A stretch of DNA of 64,000 nucleotides from Microcebus murinus (Eukaryota > Chordata > Mammalia > Primates > Cheirogaleidae), in NCBI RefSeq assembly GCF_040939455.1, contig NC_134108.1:3687501-3751500 (forward strand). Direction: 5' to 3'. The translations under genes and the position numbers were made by a program. Under the pieces are notes generated by a model that was given only the letters and a program-made list of their open reading frames with translations, was not told where the DNA came from and did not search any database. Below are positions 34,351 to 45,425 of the stretch, in pieces (the first letter of the stretch is position 1; every line of letters starts with the position of its first letter).

Positions 34351-34735
34351 TTTGAAAGCTAAATATTAAAAAGAATTGATCTCATGGAGACAGAGAGAAT
34401 GATGGTTACTGGGCTGGGAAGGGTAACGGGGAGGTAGGGATAAAGTGAGAACAGTTAATGTGTGTAAACATATAGTTGGATATAATTAACAATATTTAAT
34501 GGCACAACAAAGTGACTATAATCAACAATAAGTTAGGGTACATTTTAAGATAACTAAAAGAGTGGAATTGGAATGCTCCTAACACAAATAAATGATAAAT
34601 GTCTGAGGTGATGGATATCTCCATTCCCCCTGATTTGATCAATTCACAGTGTATGATTGTTCAAAACATCACGTGTACCCCATAAAGATAAACAACTGTT
34701 ATGTGCCCATAATAATTAAAAATAAAACATTAAAA
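34336..34735 (+). other. L1MA 3' UTR and tail
   Basis: Contains 'gacagagagaatgatggttactgggctgggaaggg', 'gactataatcaacaataagtt', 'agataactaaaagagtggaattggaatg' and 'gaggtgatggatatctcc', the 3' UTR order of L1MA copies. It ends in an AATTAAAAATAAAAC tail. Confidence 0.85.
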
Positions 34736-34739
34736 GAAG

Positions 34740-35045
34740 ACCCCCCCAAAAATTTATCAGATATATTAAAAGTTAAGTTAAATACATATGGCCCAGCAAA
34801 AGTGATTTTTTATATTTAAGCATCAGCCCCCGAAAAAAATTCTCATAGCTTTAGAAGCTTTAGAAGTAGCCATGAATGAAGACACTTATTGCAGCAGTAT
34901 TTATGATGGTCAGAAATATCAGGCCACCTGGGTGTTCTGAGTGGGGAGAGGGATATGTAATTGTGTAATGTGATTGCCTATCATGGTGTATTATGCCAGT
35001 GTTAGTATCAAAAACTAAGGGTACACATTACATCGTGGATAAAAA
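34740..35045 (+). mobile_element. Older L1 ORF2 3'-end remnant, tentative
   Basis: 'gaagacacttattgcagcagtatttatgatggtcagaaat', 'ccacctgggtgttctgagtggggagagggatatgtaattgtgtaatgtgatt' and 'tatcatggtgtattatgccag' distantly follow the end of L1 ORF2 (catagcagcattattcataatagcc...gtccatcaacagg...gtggtatattcatacaatggaatac). Confidence 0.4.
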
Positions 35046-36285
35046 ATTCACCAGTTATGGTAGTTAACCCCCCCGAAAAGAAATTAGCCCCAAGTACATG
35101 ACTGTGCAACGGCACACAAGCCTATTTCTTGTTCAAGTGACATTCCAAATCAATGTGTTTCTCTCCACCTGGTCTACAGAAGGAGCAGAGCGTGGGACAC
35201 TACAAGTGAAGGATGTATGTAGAAGAGAAAATGGGTACCATGCAAAGATCTGTCATAGCCTCATTTATTGTCAGTAAAAGTCAGTTTCAAATTTTCTCCT
35301 CATACATAGAATATAATCGCTTATACACATCGGAGATGGCTGGAGTTGTATGTAGTCACTCTATTCAGGCCAAAACCAAGAGTGTTCAGGTGATGTACAT
35401 CCCTCCCCATAGTGCTGGATATGGTTACTTTGCTTGGTGACCTAAAAGAACAATTATCTTCCCCATGGACCCCTATCTACCATACAAAGCTCAAGCGGTG
35501 ACAAGAGAATTTCCAGTTTGCAAAAGAGTAGCCCTTACTGAGGAGGCGAAGGGCATGTTTGCTAGGAGGGCGTGTGACAAGCCCTCCCCGAAGGCAGGGT
35601 GTTCCTTGATGAGACCGCGATACCCCAGGGCCCTCCTTGGGCAGTTCCCTCCACAAACACCGTTGCCAGGGTTCTGGGGACTGTGTATTTCGTGGGTGCA
35701 GCATGGCTTCCTTAGACCATCCCTGATTGTGTGGCCTTGGCTTGGGCTTGCTGCTGAGGCTAACACAATCATCGCAGGATTTGAAAATCAGCCTCATGGC
35801 TTCAACAAAATTTCCTCAAAATATTTTTATTCTTCTGATTTGTTTCCTTCCTATCAGTTCTATTGCCCATTAATACAACCCAAGCAGAATGCGTCCTTTC
35901 CCTGACATATTTAGGGTCCACTCTGTTAGTTTCGTTCTTGCCATCACACCTGCTCACTCTATTTATTGGTAGCAGAGACTGTCTTGGGGAGTCTGAGTAC
36001 CTAGCTGTACCTGGGAAAGGTATCTCATTAAGCTACTTTGCTACAAATCTCTTTTAACTGAGAAATTTTAGTGAACCCCTTCCTCTTACATTTTTTGCTT
36101 TTTGTGGGGGTTTAAGTTCAATCTTCTTTTATCCCTGAACCTAAAGGCACCTGTTTTATAGGCTATATTATTTCTACTCCCAAACCAAGCGTATTTTGCC
36201 TGAGTTCATCTCTTCCTTGTAATATCATAGGACATACAGACCAACCTATGCTACTAACATGCTGATATCTCATTCTTTTTCTCAG
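35046..36285. other. Unassigned sequence with a GC-richer part at 35460-35800
   Basis: Frames of 146 codons (plus, 35465-35905) and 106 codons (minus) overlap and show no domain. No repeat recognised. Confidence 0.35.
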
Positions 36286-36289
36286 AAGT

Positions 36290-36985
36290 AAATTACTGAT
36301 GGACCTCTCCTGCCTTCCAAGTTACCATTGTGTTCTGCATGTTCTTTTCCTGTTCTATGTACAAGTCCTTTCTTAGATCAATGTTTCCAAATATTTTTCC
36401 CAGTCTGTAGTTGGTCTTTCCATTTTTTTGACAGTGAGCTTTAAAGAGCAAATGTTTTTAATTTTGAATAATGTAAATCGATCACCTTTTCTTTTTAGGT
36501 GTCATGCTATTTGCTTGCAATCTTTTGCTACGCCAAGGAACATTACAATGAATGAACACATATAATTGGAATTCAGGTGTGAATAATCTTGCTTTTTTGG
36601 TGTGTGGGAGATTTATACCTGTAAGATAAATTCCAAGATATTGTATTCATGGGACAAGACATAAATGCAATTCTGTTTTTGTTTTATTTTATTTTGTTTT
36701 AGTATACACTGCCAAATGCCTTCCTTAATAATATAGCAATTTGTGCTCCCACCAGGATTGTGCCAGGATTGTGTAAAAGTATACATTTTCTTTTTACCTT
36801 AATAACAGATTATGTTGTCAAGTTTTCGGAATTTTTGCTAATCTGACAAGAGGGAAATGGCATTTCAGTGTAATTTTAAATTTACATATCTTCCATTCTG
36901 AGTGGCATGGAGAATAACTTTCCTGTGATCTCTCTGTTCAAAAACATTGTGCATTCTTCTGCTCTGTTGTTGCTTGTCTTTTCCT
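36290..36985 (-). mobile_element. Old L1M, antisense
   Basis: The plus strand reads as antisense old L1: 'ccagtctgtagttggtctttccatttttttgacagtg', 'gagcaaatgtttttaattttg' and later 'gccaaatgccttcctt', 'atttgtgctcccaccaggattgtg', 'tttttgctaatctgacaagagggaaatggcatttcagtg'. A short duplication ('caggattgtgccaggattgtg') is present near 36755. Confidence 0.8.
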
Positions 36986-38385
36986 GTTTTTTTTTTTTTC
37001 TTCTAATGCTTAGATTTAGGTATTTCAACATTTAATTTTTATTCTTATACATTGATACAACTATTTTGAGGTACAAATTTTCCAGAATGTTTTTTCCAGA
37101 ATGAAAAGAAACATTCTTATTTGTATCTCATCTTCTAAGACACAGTTTTTCATTCTCAGTATTTTCTGGATGTTTTAAAATTTGGTTAATTGTTCGTTTT
37201 TGACTCAAAAGTTATTTTGGAGAGTTATCTATTTTCTCTCTCTCTTTTGGTTCCCCTGTGATCAGTAGAGAGGGGAGATCTAGAATAAAGAGGAGGGAAC
37301 TCCTGGAGTGTGCCTTTGAATGCTTCTTAGATGTTATTTTTTGAGACCTTTGGCTCCCTGTGCCATGTTTTCCTGCCTCCCTGAGAAATGCCTCCTTGTT
37401 GGCTCGGGGCTGCCTCCTGCTGGTTGGTGCTGGCTCCTGTTGCTTGACGCGGTCTACTCTTCCTGCCCCACCCCACCACACCAGGGCACCCTCACAACTT
37501 CTCCCGCAGATCTGCTGTCTCACTTTCTCTGGTGACACTAGGTAACATGGAGTTCCCAGGGTTTCTCAAAAGTTTCTGAAAGATTCCAGATTTTGTTGTC
37601 GTTCCACTTATTTCTTTTAAGGTTTCTAGGAGAATACAAGAAAAAAATTCAGAACCTCACCACCACCGTATTCCTATCGGATGTAGACTGTGGGTACACA
37701 TGTCTATGTATATAATCCTTTATTCATTTATAAACCATTTCTAAGCACACGTACCATGCCGTATTGCTCTCCAGTAGTTTAAAAAGCAGTTGGGAAACAG
37801 CTGGGGAGATGGATAGACAACATGTGTTTAAAAAGCTGTAATGATAAATTTTGGTGAGGGAAGTAAAAATTAAGAGAGTAAGGAAATGGAAGAGGAAGTT
37901 CTTAATAAAACTGCTTTTTAGAACTTCTCAAGATAATATATCTACACATATTTGTTTTTCCTTTTCCTTACAACTGAGATATTTATGAGGAAATAAAACG
38001 TGGAGTTAATGCTGTATTAGGTAATAGAGTGGTTGGAGGCTTAGAAGTTTGTCTTTTGCTTTATTGAGCCTGCAACTTACTTGAAGGTTGGACGTGACCT
38101 TGCATAATTCCCTGAACTCGGGCCGGGAGCCAGCAGGGGTGAAGGGTGTCTGTTTTTCACCGGGTCTTTCTCTGGTTATCCACCAGGCTCCCGTGTAAGG
38201 GCGCAGTGTCTGACGAGTCCAGATCATGTCCACTTGGGCTGAGCTTTGGACGGGTGACACCTGTGCACAAGTAGCGCCACTGGCTCTCACTCGAGGAGCG
38301 TGGGCTGTTTACCTACAAGCACCATTGGGAAACAAGCATGTGCGTTGAGATTCCATTTAGCTCTCCATTTATTAGGTCTCTATTT
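36986..38385. other. Unassigned sequence
   Basis: AT-rich left part may be continuing old antisense L1 to about 37210. A GC-richer patch with 60-108-codon frames lies at 37210-37545. No gene recognised. Confidence 0.35.
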
Positions 38386-38389
38386 AAAC

Positions 38390-38457
38390 TTTACCCATAA
38401 AGGGTAAATTTTATGGACAGTCTCTTCTAATTTTCTCTATTTTCTCAGAGAAAATAG
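38390..38457. repeat. Two adjacent inverted repeats
   Basis: TTTACCC (38390-38396) pairs with GGGTAAA (38402-38408) across 5 bases. CTATTTTCTC (38437-38446) pairs with GAGAAAATAG (38448-38457) across a single base, a 21-base near-palindrome. Confidence 0.9.
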
Positions 38458-38459
38458 GA

Positions 38460-39125
38460 ACTCATGTCATCAGCTGAGAGTGAGGAAGAGGGAGAAGGTC
38501 GTAAAGTTGAAAATTAAATTTATTTTCTCTGTGTACTTCTATTGTGAAAGGGTCTATTATGGGTTTTAGAGATTGGAAGCACCACGTCGTCCACTCTCTT
38601 TCCTAAGGTTAGGTGGAGGAAGCATCACCCTCTAAGCTAAGATCTGGCAGCAGAGGCCAATGGGCAGACAGCTCCCACACCACTGGGTGTGGTTGTGCGG
38701 TTGGGAAAGGCTTGATCGATTCCAGGGGCTCCATTCTCACTATAGTCTGTTTGCACGTCACACGGTGTTAACCCGTGACTCCATATGTTCTGTCTGTGCT
38801 GCGTTTAGAAGGACACTTTTAAGGAGTGGGGGGAAAGGAGCTGATCTGAGGGTGCTTAGTGACTTTCCCCCAACTCCCCAGTCAGAGGGACATGAAGCAT
38901 TTCCAATTTTCCTGTGGTTTTCAACCAGCTTTCGTTTCTCACCTACAAAAGATGTCATGATTCAGGCTTTCTAGGTATTTGGAGTGTCCACAGCAAGGTT
39001 TTCATTTTTGTGTTTTAATTTGTTTTTCTGATTTCTCTCTTCTGGAGGGAGGATACTAGAGAGAAAATGTCGAGGCTCTGTGGTCTCTACCTGGACCATC
39101 CTTGGGCCCTAGCACTTAGCCCTTC
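38460..39125. other. Unassigned sequence
   Basis: A 104-codon plus frame at 38660-38974 has no recognised domain. No repeat identified. Confidence 0.35.
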
Positions 39126-39129
39126 TGAG

Positions 39130-39270
39130 GCCTTTCGCAAACCGTTTCATTTCCAGCGTTCTTCACCTGTGAAGTGGGGGGCACAAAGTCTACTCTGCAG
39201 AGATTTTGTGAAGATTGCATATAATGTACCTAAAGTATAAAAGTCTAGCATAAAAGTGGTGCTAAAGCAA
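39130..39270 (+). mobile_element. MIR SINE
   Basis: 'aaaccgtttcatttccagcgttcttcacctgtgaagtggggggcac', 'tttgtgaagattgcatataatgta' and 'taaagtataaaagtctagcataaaagtggtgctaaag' follow the sense MIR core to 3' end. Confidence 0.7.
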
Positions 39271-39284
39271 TCGTAAGCTGATGT

Positions 39285-39340
39285 ACATTAACATTTATGG
39301 AGTAGTTACTACGTGTCATGTGCTGTGTAATAATCACATG
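39285..39340 (-). mobile_element. MIR, left part (split by transposon)
   Basis: 'acatttatggagtagttactacgtgtcatgtgctgtg...cacatg' is the antisense MIR 3' end. It continues at 40571 after the Tigger-like element, at the expected MIR position ('cacatg|TA|ttaactcattta'). Confidence 0.75.
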
Positions 39341-40570
39341 CAGAGTCACCTGTCGCTTAGCAATGGGGATACATTCGGAGAAATGCATCCTTAGGCAACT
39401 GTGTCTTCGTGCGGACATCGTAGCATGTACTTACCTAGGCAGCATATCCTACTACACACCTAGGCTAGATGGTAGAGCCTGTTGCTCCTACGCTATAAAC
39501 CTGCACATCATGTGACTGTACTAAATACTAGGCAGGGGTAACACAATGGTAAGTGTTTGTGTATCTAAACATATCAAAACACAGAGAAGGTACAGTAAAA
39601 ATCTGATATAAATGATAGCAAAAAAAAAAAAAAATAAAATGGTGCACCCGTCTAGGCCATTTACCATGAATGGAGCTCGCAGGACTGGAAGTCAAGTCAG
39701 TGAGTGAGTGGTGAGTGACTGTGAGGGCCTACGGCATTACTGAATACTACTGTGGACTTTATGAACATTGTACACTTAGGCCACACTAAATTCATAAAAG
39801 GAAGACTATTTTGTTCAATAATAAATTAACCTTGGCTTACTATAACTTTTTTAGTTATAAACTTTTTAATTTTTAAAAATCTTTTTGACATATATAATAA
39901 CACCTAGCTTCACACACAAACACATGTACAAGTGTACAGAAGTATTTTCTTTCATTATATTCTTATTCTATAAGTTTTTCTAATTTATTTTATTTTATTT
40001 CATTTTATTTTACTTTTTGAACTTTTTTGATAAAAACTAAGACACACATACATTAGCCTAGGCCCACACAGAGTCAGGATCATCAATATCACTGTCTTCC
40101 ACCTCCATATCTTGTCCCACTGAAAGGTCTCCAGGGGCAGTAACATGCATGTGACCGTCATCTCCTGTGATCACAATGTCACCTTCTGGAATACCTCCTG
40201 AAGGACCTGTCCGAGGAAGCTTTACAGTTAAATGTTTTTCAGTAAGTAGAAAGAGTACAGTCTAAATAATCAAAAAGCACAATACAGTAAATACCTAAAC
40301 CAGTAACATAGTCATCATTATCATTATCCAATATTAATGCACTGCACAAAATTGCATGTGCTATGCTTTTCTACCTGTGGCAAGGTGACAGGCTGTTTAC
40401 ACCAACCAGCATCACCAAAAACACCTGAGTGATGTGTTGTGCTATCATGTTAAGATGACCACGGTGTCACTAGACAATAGGCATTTTTCAGCTTTATTAT
40501 AATCTTATGGGACCGCCATCGTACGTGGGGCCTCTCGCTGAAATAAACGTCATTATGTGGTACGTGACTG
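39341..40570. mobile_element. Tigger-like DNA transposon, 1.23 kb, non-autonomous
   Basis: The terminal inverted repeats are AGTCACCTGTCGCTTAGCAATG at the left (two extra bases, AG, may have been gained) and, read on the minus strand from the right end, CAGTCACGTACCACATAATGACG. The interior follows a common mammalian DNA-transposon consensus: 'ctactacacacctaggctagatggtagagcctgttgctcct', 'acacaatggtaagtgtttgtgtatctaaacatatc', 'ttagcctaggcccacacagagtcaggatcatcaatatcactgtcttccacctcc' and 'ggaatacctcctgaagga'. TA follows the right end (40571-40572), as expected for Tc1/mariner (Tigger) elements. No transposase frame survives. Confidence 0.8.
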
Positions 40571-40760
40571 TATTAACTCATTTATTCCTGGCAGTAGATG
40601 GCACAGGTACTATTATAACTGTCATTTTACAGAAAAAATAAATTGAGACTCAGAGAGGAAATGGGCCCTCCCTCATAGCTAGTGGCAGTAAAATTAGTTT
40701 TCAAACTCACTCAGTCTGACATCCAGGTCCTTGAATACTCTACCTAGGTGCTGGTAGCCC
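40571..40760 (-). mobile_element. MIR, right part (split by transposon)
   Basis: 'tattaactcatttattcctggcag', 'aggtactattataactgtcattttacagaaaaaat' and 'gagactcagagagg' are the antisense MIR core, the continuation of the half at 39285-39340. Confidence 0.85.
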
Positions 40761-41380
40761 CTTGGCTCCTATCAGCCATGCTTGCCTGCCTCGCTTTCAA
40801 ACTACTGCAGCTCAAAACTCAGTAGGAAAGAAAATAATGACAGGAACTTATGTTTATACTCGAGAAAACAGATGACTTTCATGGAAGCCACTGTGATTTT
40901 ATAAGAAATTCAGTGAGATACAGTATAATCATATGAATAGTTTGAAACTGCAAATTTTTGAGTTATGAAACAGATACATGTTAAAATTTCATACTTGGAA
41001 AGTGAAGCTCTCACAGAAAAATTATCCATGTGTACAAAAATGAAAAGGAATCAGGGTAAGTTAAATAAAGTCCCAAGAAACTTAAAATGCAATTCTTAAT
41101 GTTAGTGGGGATAACCCTTAGCCTCTCAGTTGTTAATACATGCACAAAATATCCCAGTATCAGAAGTACAACGGAAAGCACAGTAACTTGGCTAAAAAAA
41201 TGATCAGGAGCTATGAAAGTGTCGTGGACTTACATAGAATTTCCAGAGAATTCTTGAATTTTTAAAGCTGTTTACAAATTGCAGCTGAAAGGTCTAAAAC
41301 CCGTATGTTCTTAGTACTCCACTGAGGCTGCGGGTGCACTAAATAATGAGTTGGAAGTTCACAGGAACCACTTTGTGGCA
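40761..41380. other. Unassigned sequence
   Basis: No gene or repeat recognised. Confidence 0.4.
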
Positions 41381-41650
41381 ATTAAGAAGCATAAAGCATA
41401 TTTAATTAAATTAAGTAATCTCTATTTAGATGAAAATAAATCATTTTAGCGCCGACTGCTTTTAATGATTCAGGCTGTCATTCAAAAAGAGGAGAGGAAG
41501 CTGATAAAGTACTTAAGCTCCATCTACGGGGCTTCATCGCAATGCACTAATGGGATTTTTCTTGCCAGGAAGATGCCATATTTTATTATTTAAAAATTAA
41601 TGATTCTGAAACACTTCAGTAATTAACAATGCATATAACACAATGTGCCA
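41381..41650. promoter_or_regulatory. Candidate conserved non-coding element
   Basis: Repeat-free sequence dense in homeodomain-type cores: the palindrome TTTAATTAAA (41401-41410), ATTAAGTAATC, TTTTAATGATTCAGG (41460-41474), CACTAATGGG, AAATTAATGATTC and CAGTAATTAACAATG. This texture is common in vertebrate developmental enhancers. No alignment was possible here. Confidence 0.35.
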
Positions 41651-42367
41651 AAAAAGAAGAAATAAAACCAAAAACATATAAGCATCTTTTTTAAGTACAA
41701 AAAGTTTTTAGGCCATTTAAAAAATAATGGTATTTAATCTACAGTTAGGTAAATTTCTATAAGAACATGAATAAGAACTATAAAAGATGTGTATTAAAAA
41801 TCTCTCTTTTTGTGTAAGAACAGAGATGATGGTTCAGGATTTTTGCTTGACAAGGCTATTTTAGGACCTCAGAGACTGTAGGCTTTTTCACATTTGGAAA
41901 CCTTAACATATATTGAACATATCCATGGATCATACTTGAGAATTTTTCTATAAAACTGATGTTATGCAGAAACTTTTTAATTTGATCATATCCCATTTGT
42001 TTATTTTTGTTGCTGCGGTGATTGCTTTGGGGATCTTCTTCAAGAATTCTTTGCCTAGGCCGATGTCTCAAAAAGTCTTCCCAACATCTTCTTCTAGGAT
42101 TCTTAAGGTTTCATGCCTTAGGTTTAAGTCTGTTATCCATCTTGAGTGGATTTTTGTGAGAGGTGAGAGGTAGGGATCCAAATTCATTCTTTTGCATGTA
42201 GCTATCCAGTTTTCCCAGCACCATTTATTGACAAGAAATTCTTTTCCCTAATGTATATTTTTGTCTGCTTTATCAAAGATTAGGTTACCATATGCAGATG
42301 GTTTCATCTCTGGAATCTCAGTCCTGTTCCAAAGATTAATGCCTCTGTTCTTGTGCCAATACCAGGT

Positions 42368-42962
42368 TCATTTAATTATTATTGCTTTATAGTACAGCTT
42401 GAAGTCAGGAAGACTGATGCCTCCCAGTTTGTTCTTTTTACTTAAGATTGCTTTGGCTATACGAGGTCTTTTCTGGTTCCATACAAAGTGAAGAATTATT
42501 TTTTCTAGATCTGTAAAGAATGATGATGGTACTTTGAGGGGAATTGCATTTATTCTGTAGATCACTTTAGGTAATATTGACATTTTAATGATATTGATTC
42601 TACCAATCTATGAATAAGGTAGATTTTTCCATCTGTTTATATCTTCTACAATTTCTTTTTTTTTTTAGCGTTTCATAGTTCTCCTTGTATAAGTCTTTTG
42701 TGTCTTTCATTAAATATATTCCTAGATATTTAATTTTCTTTAGGGCTATAGTAAAAGGTACTGTATTTTTTATTTGAGTTTTGGCTTGACTTTTATTGGC
42801 GTATATGAATGCCTCTGATTTGCGTATATTGATTTTGTAACCTGAGACTTTACCGAATTCATTTATCAAATCGAGGAGTCTCTTGGATGAATCCATGGGA
42901 TTTTCTAGATATAATATCATATCATCTGCAAAGAGAAAGAGTTTGATCTCATCTTCCCCCAC
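42368..42962 (-). pseudogene. L1 ORF2 reverse-transcriptase fragment (inverted block)
   Basis: Two minus-strand frames (42600-42962, 120 codons; 42368-42583, 71 codons) cover the L1 reverse transcriptase and the region after it. The active-site motif FADD is intact ([13 protein letters not shown] near 42930). The downstream frame shows [13 protein letters not shown] and [17 protein letters not shown], both typical of L1 ORF2. Frameshift near 42600 and 5' truncation make it non-functional. This is a repeat remnant, not a gene. Confidence 0.9.
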
Positions 42963-43069
42963 TTGGATACCTTTAATACCCCTCTACTGCCTGATTTCTA
43001 TAGCTAGGACTTTGAGCACTATGTTGAATAGAAGAGGAGATAGTGGGCATCCTTTCTGCACAGCCAAGG

Positions 43070-43630
43070 AAACTATCATTAGAGCACATAGACAACCTAC
43101 AGAATGGGAGAAAATATTTGCTCTCTATACTTCTGATAAAGGTCTGATAATAAGAATCTATCTAGAACTCAAAAGAAGTAACAAGAAAAAAATCAAACAA
43201 CCCCATCAAGAAATGGGCAACGGAAATGAACAGAAACTTTTCCAAAGAAGACAGAATAATGGCCAGCGAACATATAAAAAAATGCTCAACATCTCTAATC
43301 ATTAGAGAAATGCAAATCAAAACCACAATGAGATATCGCCTAACCCAGCGAAATTGGTCTGTATCAAAAAAATCCCAAAACAACAAATGCTGGCAAGGAT
43401 ATGGAGAGACAGGAACACTCTTACACTGTGGGAGGGACTGCAAATTAGTGCAACCTTTGTGGAAAAGAATTCAGAGATACCTCAAAGAGCTAAAAGTAGA
43501 AATAACATTTGATCTAGTAATAGCATTATTAGGTATCTACCCAAAAGAGCATAAAACATTTTATAATAAAGACATCTGCACCCAAATGTTTATGGCAGTA
43601 CAATTCACTATCGCAAGGACGTGGAAATAA
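43070..43630 (+). pseudogene. L1 ORF2 C-terminal fragment (direct block)
   Basis: Two plus-strand frames (42883-43305 in its right part; 43226-43630, 134 codons) encode the C-terminal part of L1 ORF2. Seen residues include [22 protein letters not shown] and the cysteine/histidine pattern CWQGYGETGTLLHCGRDCKL, the zinc-knuckle-like region of ORF2. Frame breaks separate the pieces. Confidence 0.9.
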
Positions 43631-44044
43631 CCCAAGTGCTCATCAATTCATGAGTGGATTATTAAAATTTGGTATATGTTTATAATGGAGTATTAATCAA
43701 TTCTAAGAAATGACAGTGAGCTAGTACCGCTTATGTTATCCTGGATTGAGCTTAAGCCCATTATCCAAAGTGAGGTGACACAAGATTGAAAGAATGGGTT
43801 CCACATGCTCACCATCAAATTGGTACTGACTGATTAACACTATGGTGCTCAAATGGTGGTGGTGTTCACCAGGGATTCGGAGATTGTGTGTGGGGTAGAC
43901 CCACATCTGAGGGATTTGGTGAGCATTGTGGAGTGGAAGGGCATACCTTTAACCATAGCTAGGGAGAGGCAAAGATATAAAATGCAATCAAAATGTTTGT
44001 ACTCTCATATTTTCTTGAAATAAAAAAAGAACAACTGATGTCAT

Positions 44045-44690
44045 ATAATTTATCTTTTTAAATTATGTGGAAATTTAAATTGCCTGTGGTTTTTCAGCAT
44101 TATGTACATACTTGGAAATTCTTGAGATTTAAAGAATCTAACACAATAATTGTCTTTGTGTGTAGGATGATTTTTATGAATGCCATAATAGTAATCCTCT
44201 AAGGGAGCTGATATACTATCGAGTTTGGTAAAAAGTTAATATTTATATTGTGGCTGGTTGCATTTTTATTTCCTATTTTACAGAAAATAATTTGTTTTTC
44301 AAATCTTAAATATGTCTGTAGGCCCCTAATAAACATATAGGTTTAGGTGCTGCAATTATATCTGGTTTACAAGTTCTCTTCTTAGTTTACAGTGTTCTTG
44401 AAACCAGGGATAATGACAAAATCATCTTCAATAAAATTGGGGACATGATGCTTTGCTTATAAGAGATTCTCAATAGGTATATCTCAAATTAATAAGATGT
44501 TTGGTTTTCTGTGGTCCTGAGGGAACCCTATAGATGACACCAATTCTTCTAAAATCCATTGTTTCCTCACCTCCCTTCACTCAGAGGGAGCTGAGGATAC
44601 CCTGGCATCCTAGTTAATCTAAGTGTCTACTTAAAGATGATGATAATGAAATCATTGTTGACTCTTGATACTTTTGTGTTTTTCACCTTA
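44045..44690. other. Unassigned AT-rich sequence
   Basis: No gene or named repeat seen. Confidence 0.4.
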
Positions 44691-45425
44691 GCCAACCTAT
44701 TGGGTGTAGAGGACATGATTTCAATTACATTTCCCTATTGACATGTGATGTTCAGTACTTTTTCAAATGTTTATTGACCATTTGGATATACTCTTTGCCC
44801 ATATTTCTGTTGTGTTGTCTGTCTGTTTTTTTTTTTTTTTGATCAGAAGAGTTATTTATACACTCTGTATATTAGTTCTTGTCAGATGTGTCTATTGCAA
44901 CACACCTTGGCTGGTCTCAGCTTCTTTAATTTCCATATGAAGTTTAGAATCAGCTAATCAATTTCTACTTTAAGAACCTTACTGAAATTTTAACTGGGGA
45001 TCACAAATAAACTGTAAATTAACCTGAGAAGGAGTAATGTAATTTTATAATATTGAATTTTATAGTATCTATAAACTTTGAACATCCTTTCACTGTTTTA
45101 TTCTTCTTGAACTAGTCTTGATAATATTTTATAATATTCTTAATTTGTGCATAGAGATCTTGAACATAATCCATTAGTTCCCCCCCTCAGAATTTAATAT
45201 ATTTTAATGCTTTCTAATGTAAAATTTTATTGACTCTTTGTTTCTTGCTTCTTTATAGAAGTATAATCGAGATCTATATATTGATGATGTATGCAACAAA
45301 CTTGCTACATTTACTAATTAATTATAATAGTTTGCAAACTATTTCAAATTTTGTAGAAACAGAATAATGTCTTCTGCAAATGATGTTGTGTATTTTTCCT
45401 CACTTGTTTTCCGAACTTGATTATG
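44691..45425 (-). mobile_element. Old L1M, antisense
   Basis: Plus-strand text is the complement of L1 ORF2: 'cctattgacatgtgatgttcagtactttttcaaatg', 'gaccatttggatatactctttgcccat', 'tgtctgtctgttttttttt', 'gtatattagttcttgtcagatgtgt', then 'tattgatgatgtatgcaacaaacttgctacatttac' and 'aacagaataatgtcttctgcaaatgatgttg'. Strongly diverged. Confidence 0.75.

Larger units (their letters stand above)
28600..34735 (+). mobile_element. Near full-length L1MA-type LINE-1, decayed
   Basis: This is a 6-kb L1 in order. It has a 5' UTR tail (28690-28780: 'aagcccagac', 'gcccagacaccgatgaacatccacaagcatcaagaacat'), ORF1, ORF2 and a 3' UTR. The 3' end ('aacacaaataaatgataaatgtctgaggtgatggatat', 'cacgtgtaccccataaagataa', tail from about 34715) is of L1MA type. 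Both ORFs contain many stops. Two later insertions interrupt it: a 40-bp poly(T)-headed insert at 29684-29723 and the 350-bp TTAA element at 32503-32852. The 5' boundary is uncertain by about 200 bases, and I did not find a convincing target-site duplication. Confidence 0.9.
41952..44044 (+). mobile_element. Twin-primed (5'-inverted) L1 with TSD
   Basis: A strepsirrhine-type L1 in two opposed blocks. From 41966 to about 43055 it reads on the minus strand: the reverse-transcriptase region through to ORF2 text ending AAAAAGTTTCTGC. From about 43055 it reads on the plus strand, resuming with TTCTGCACAGCCAAGG, the next L1 bases, through ORF2 end and 3' UTR to a tail at about 44020. The flanking duplication is AAAACTGATGTTAT (41952-41965) and ACAACTGATGTCAT (44031-44044), 12 of 14 matching. 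Confidence 0.9.
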
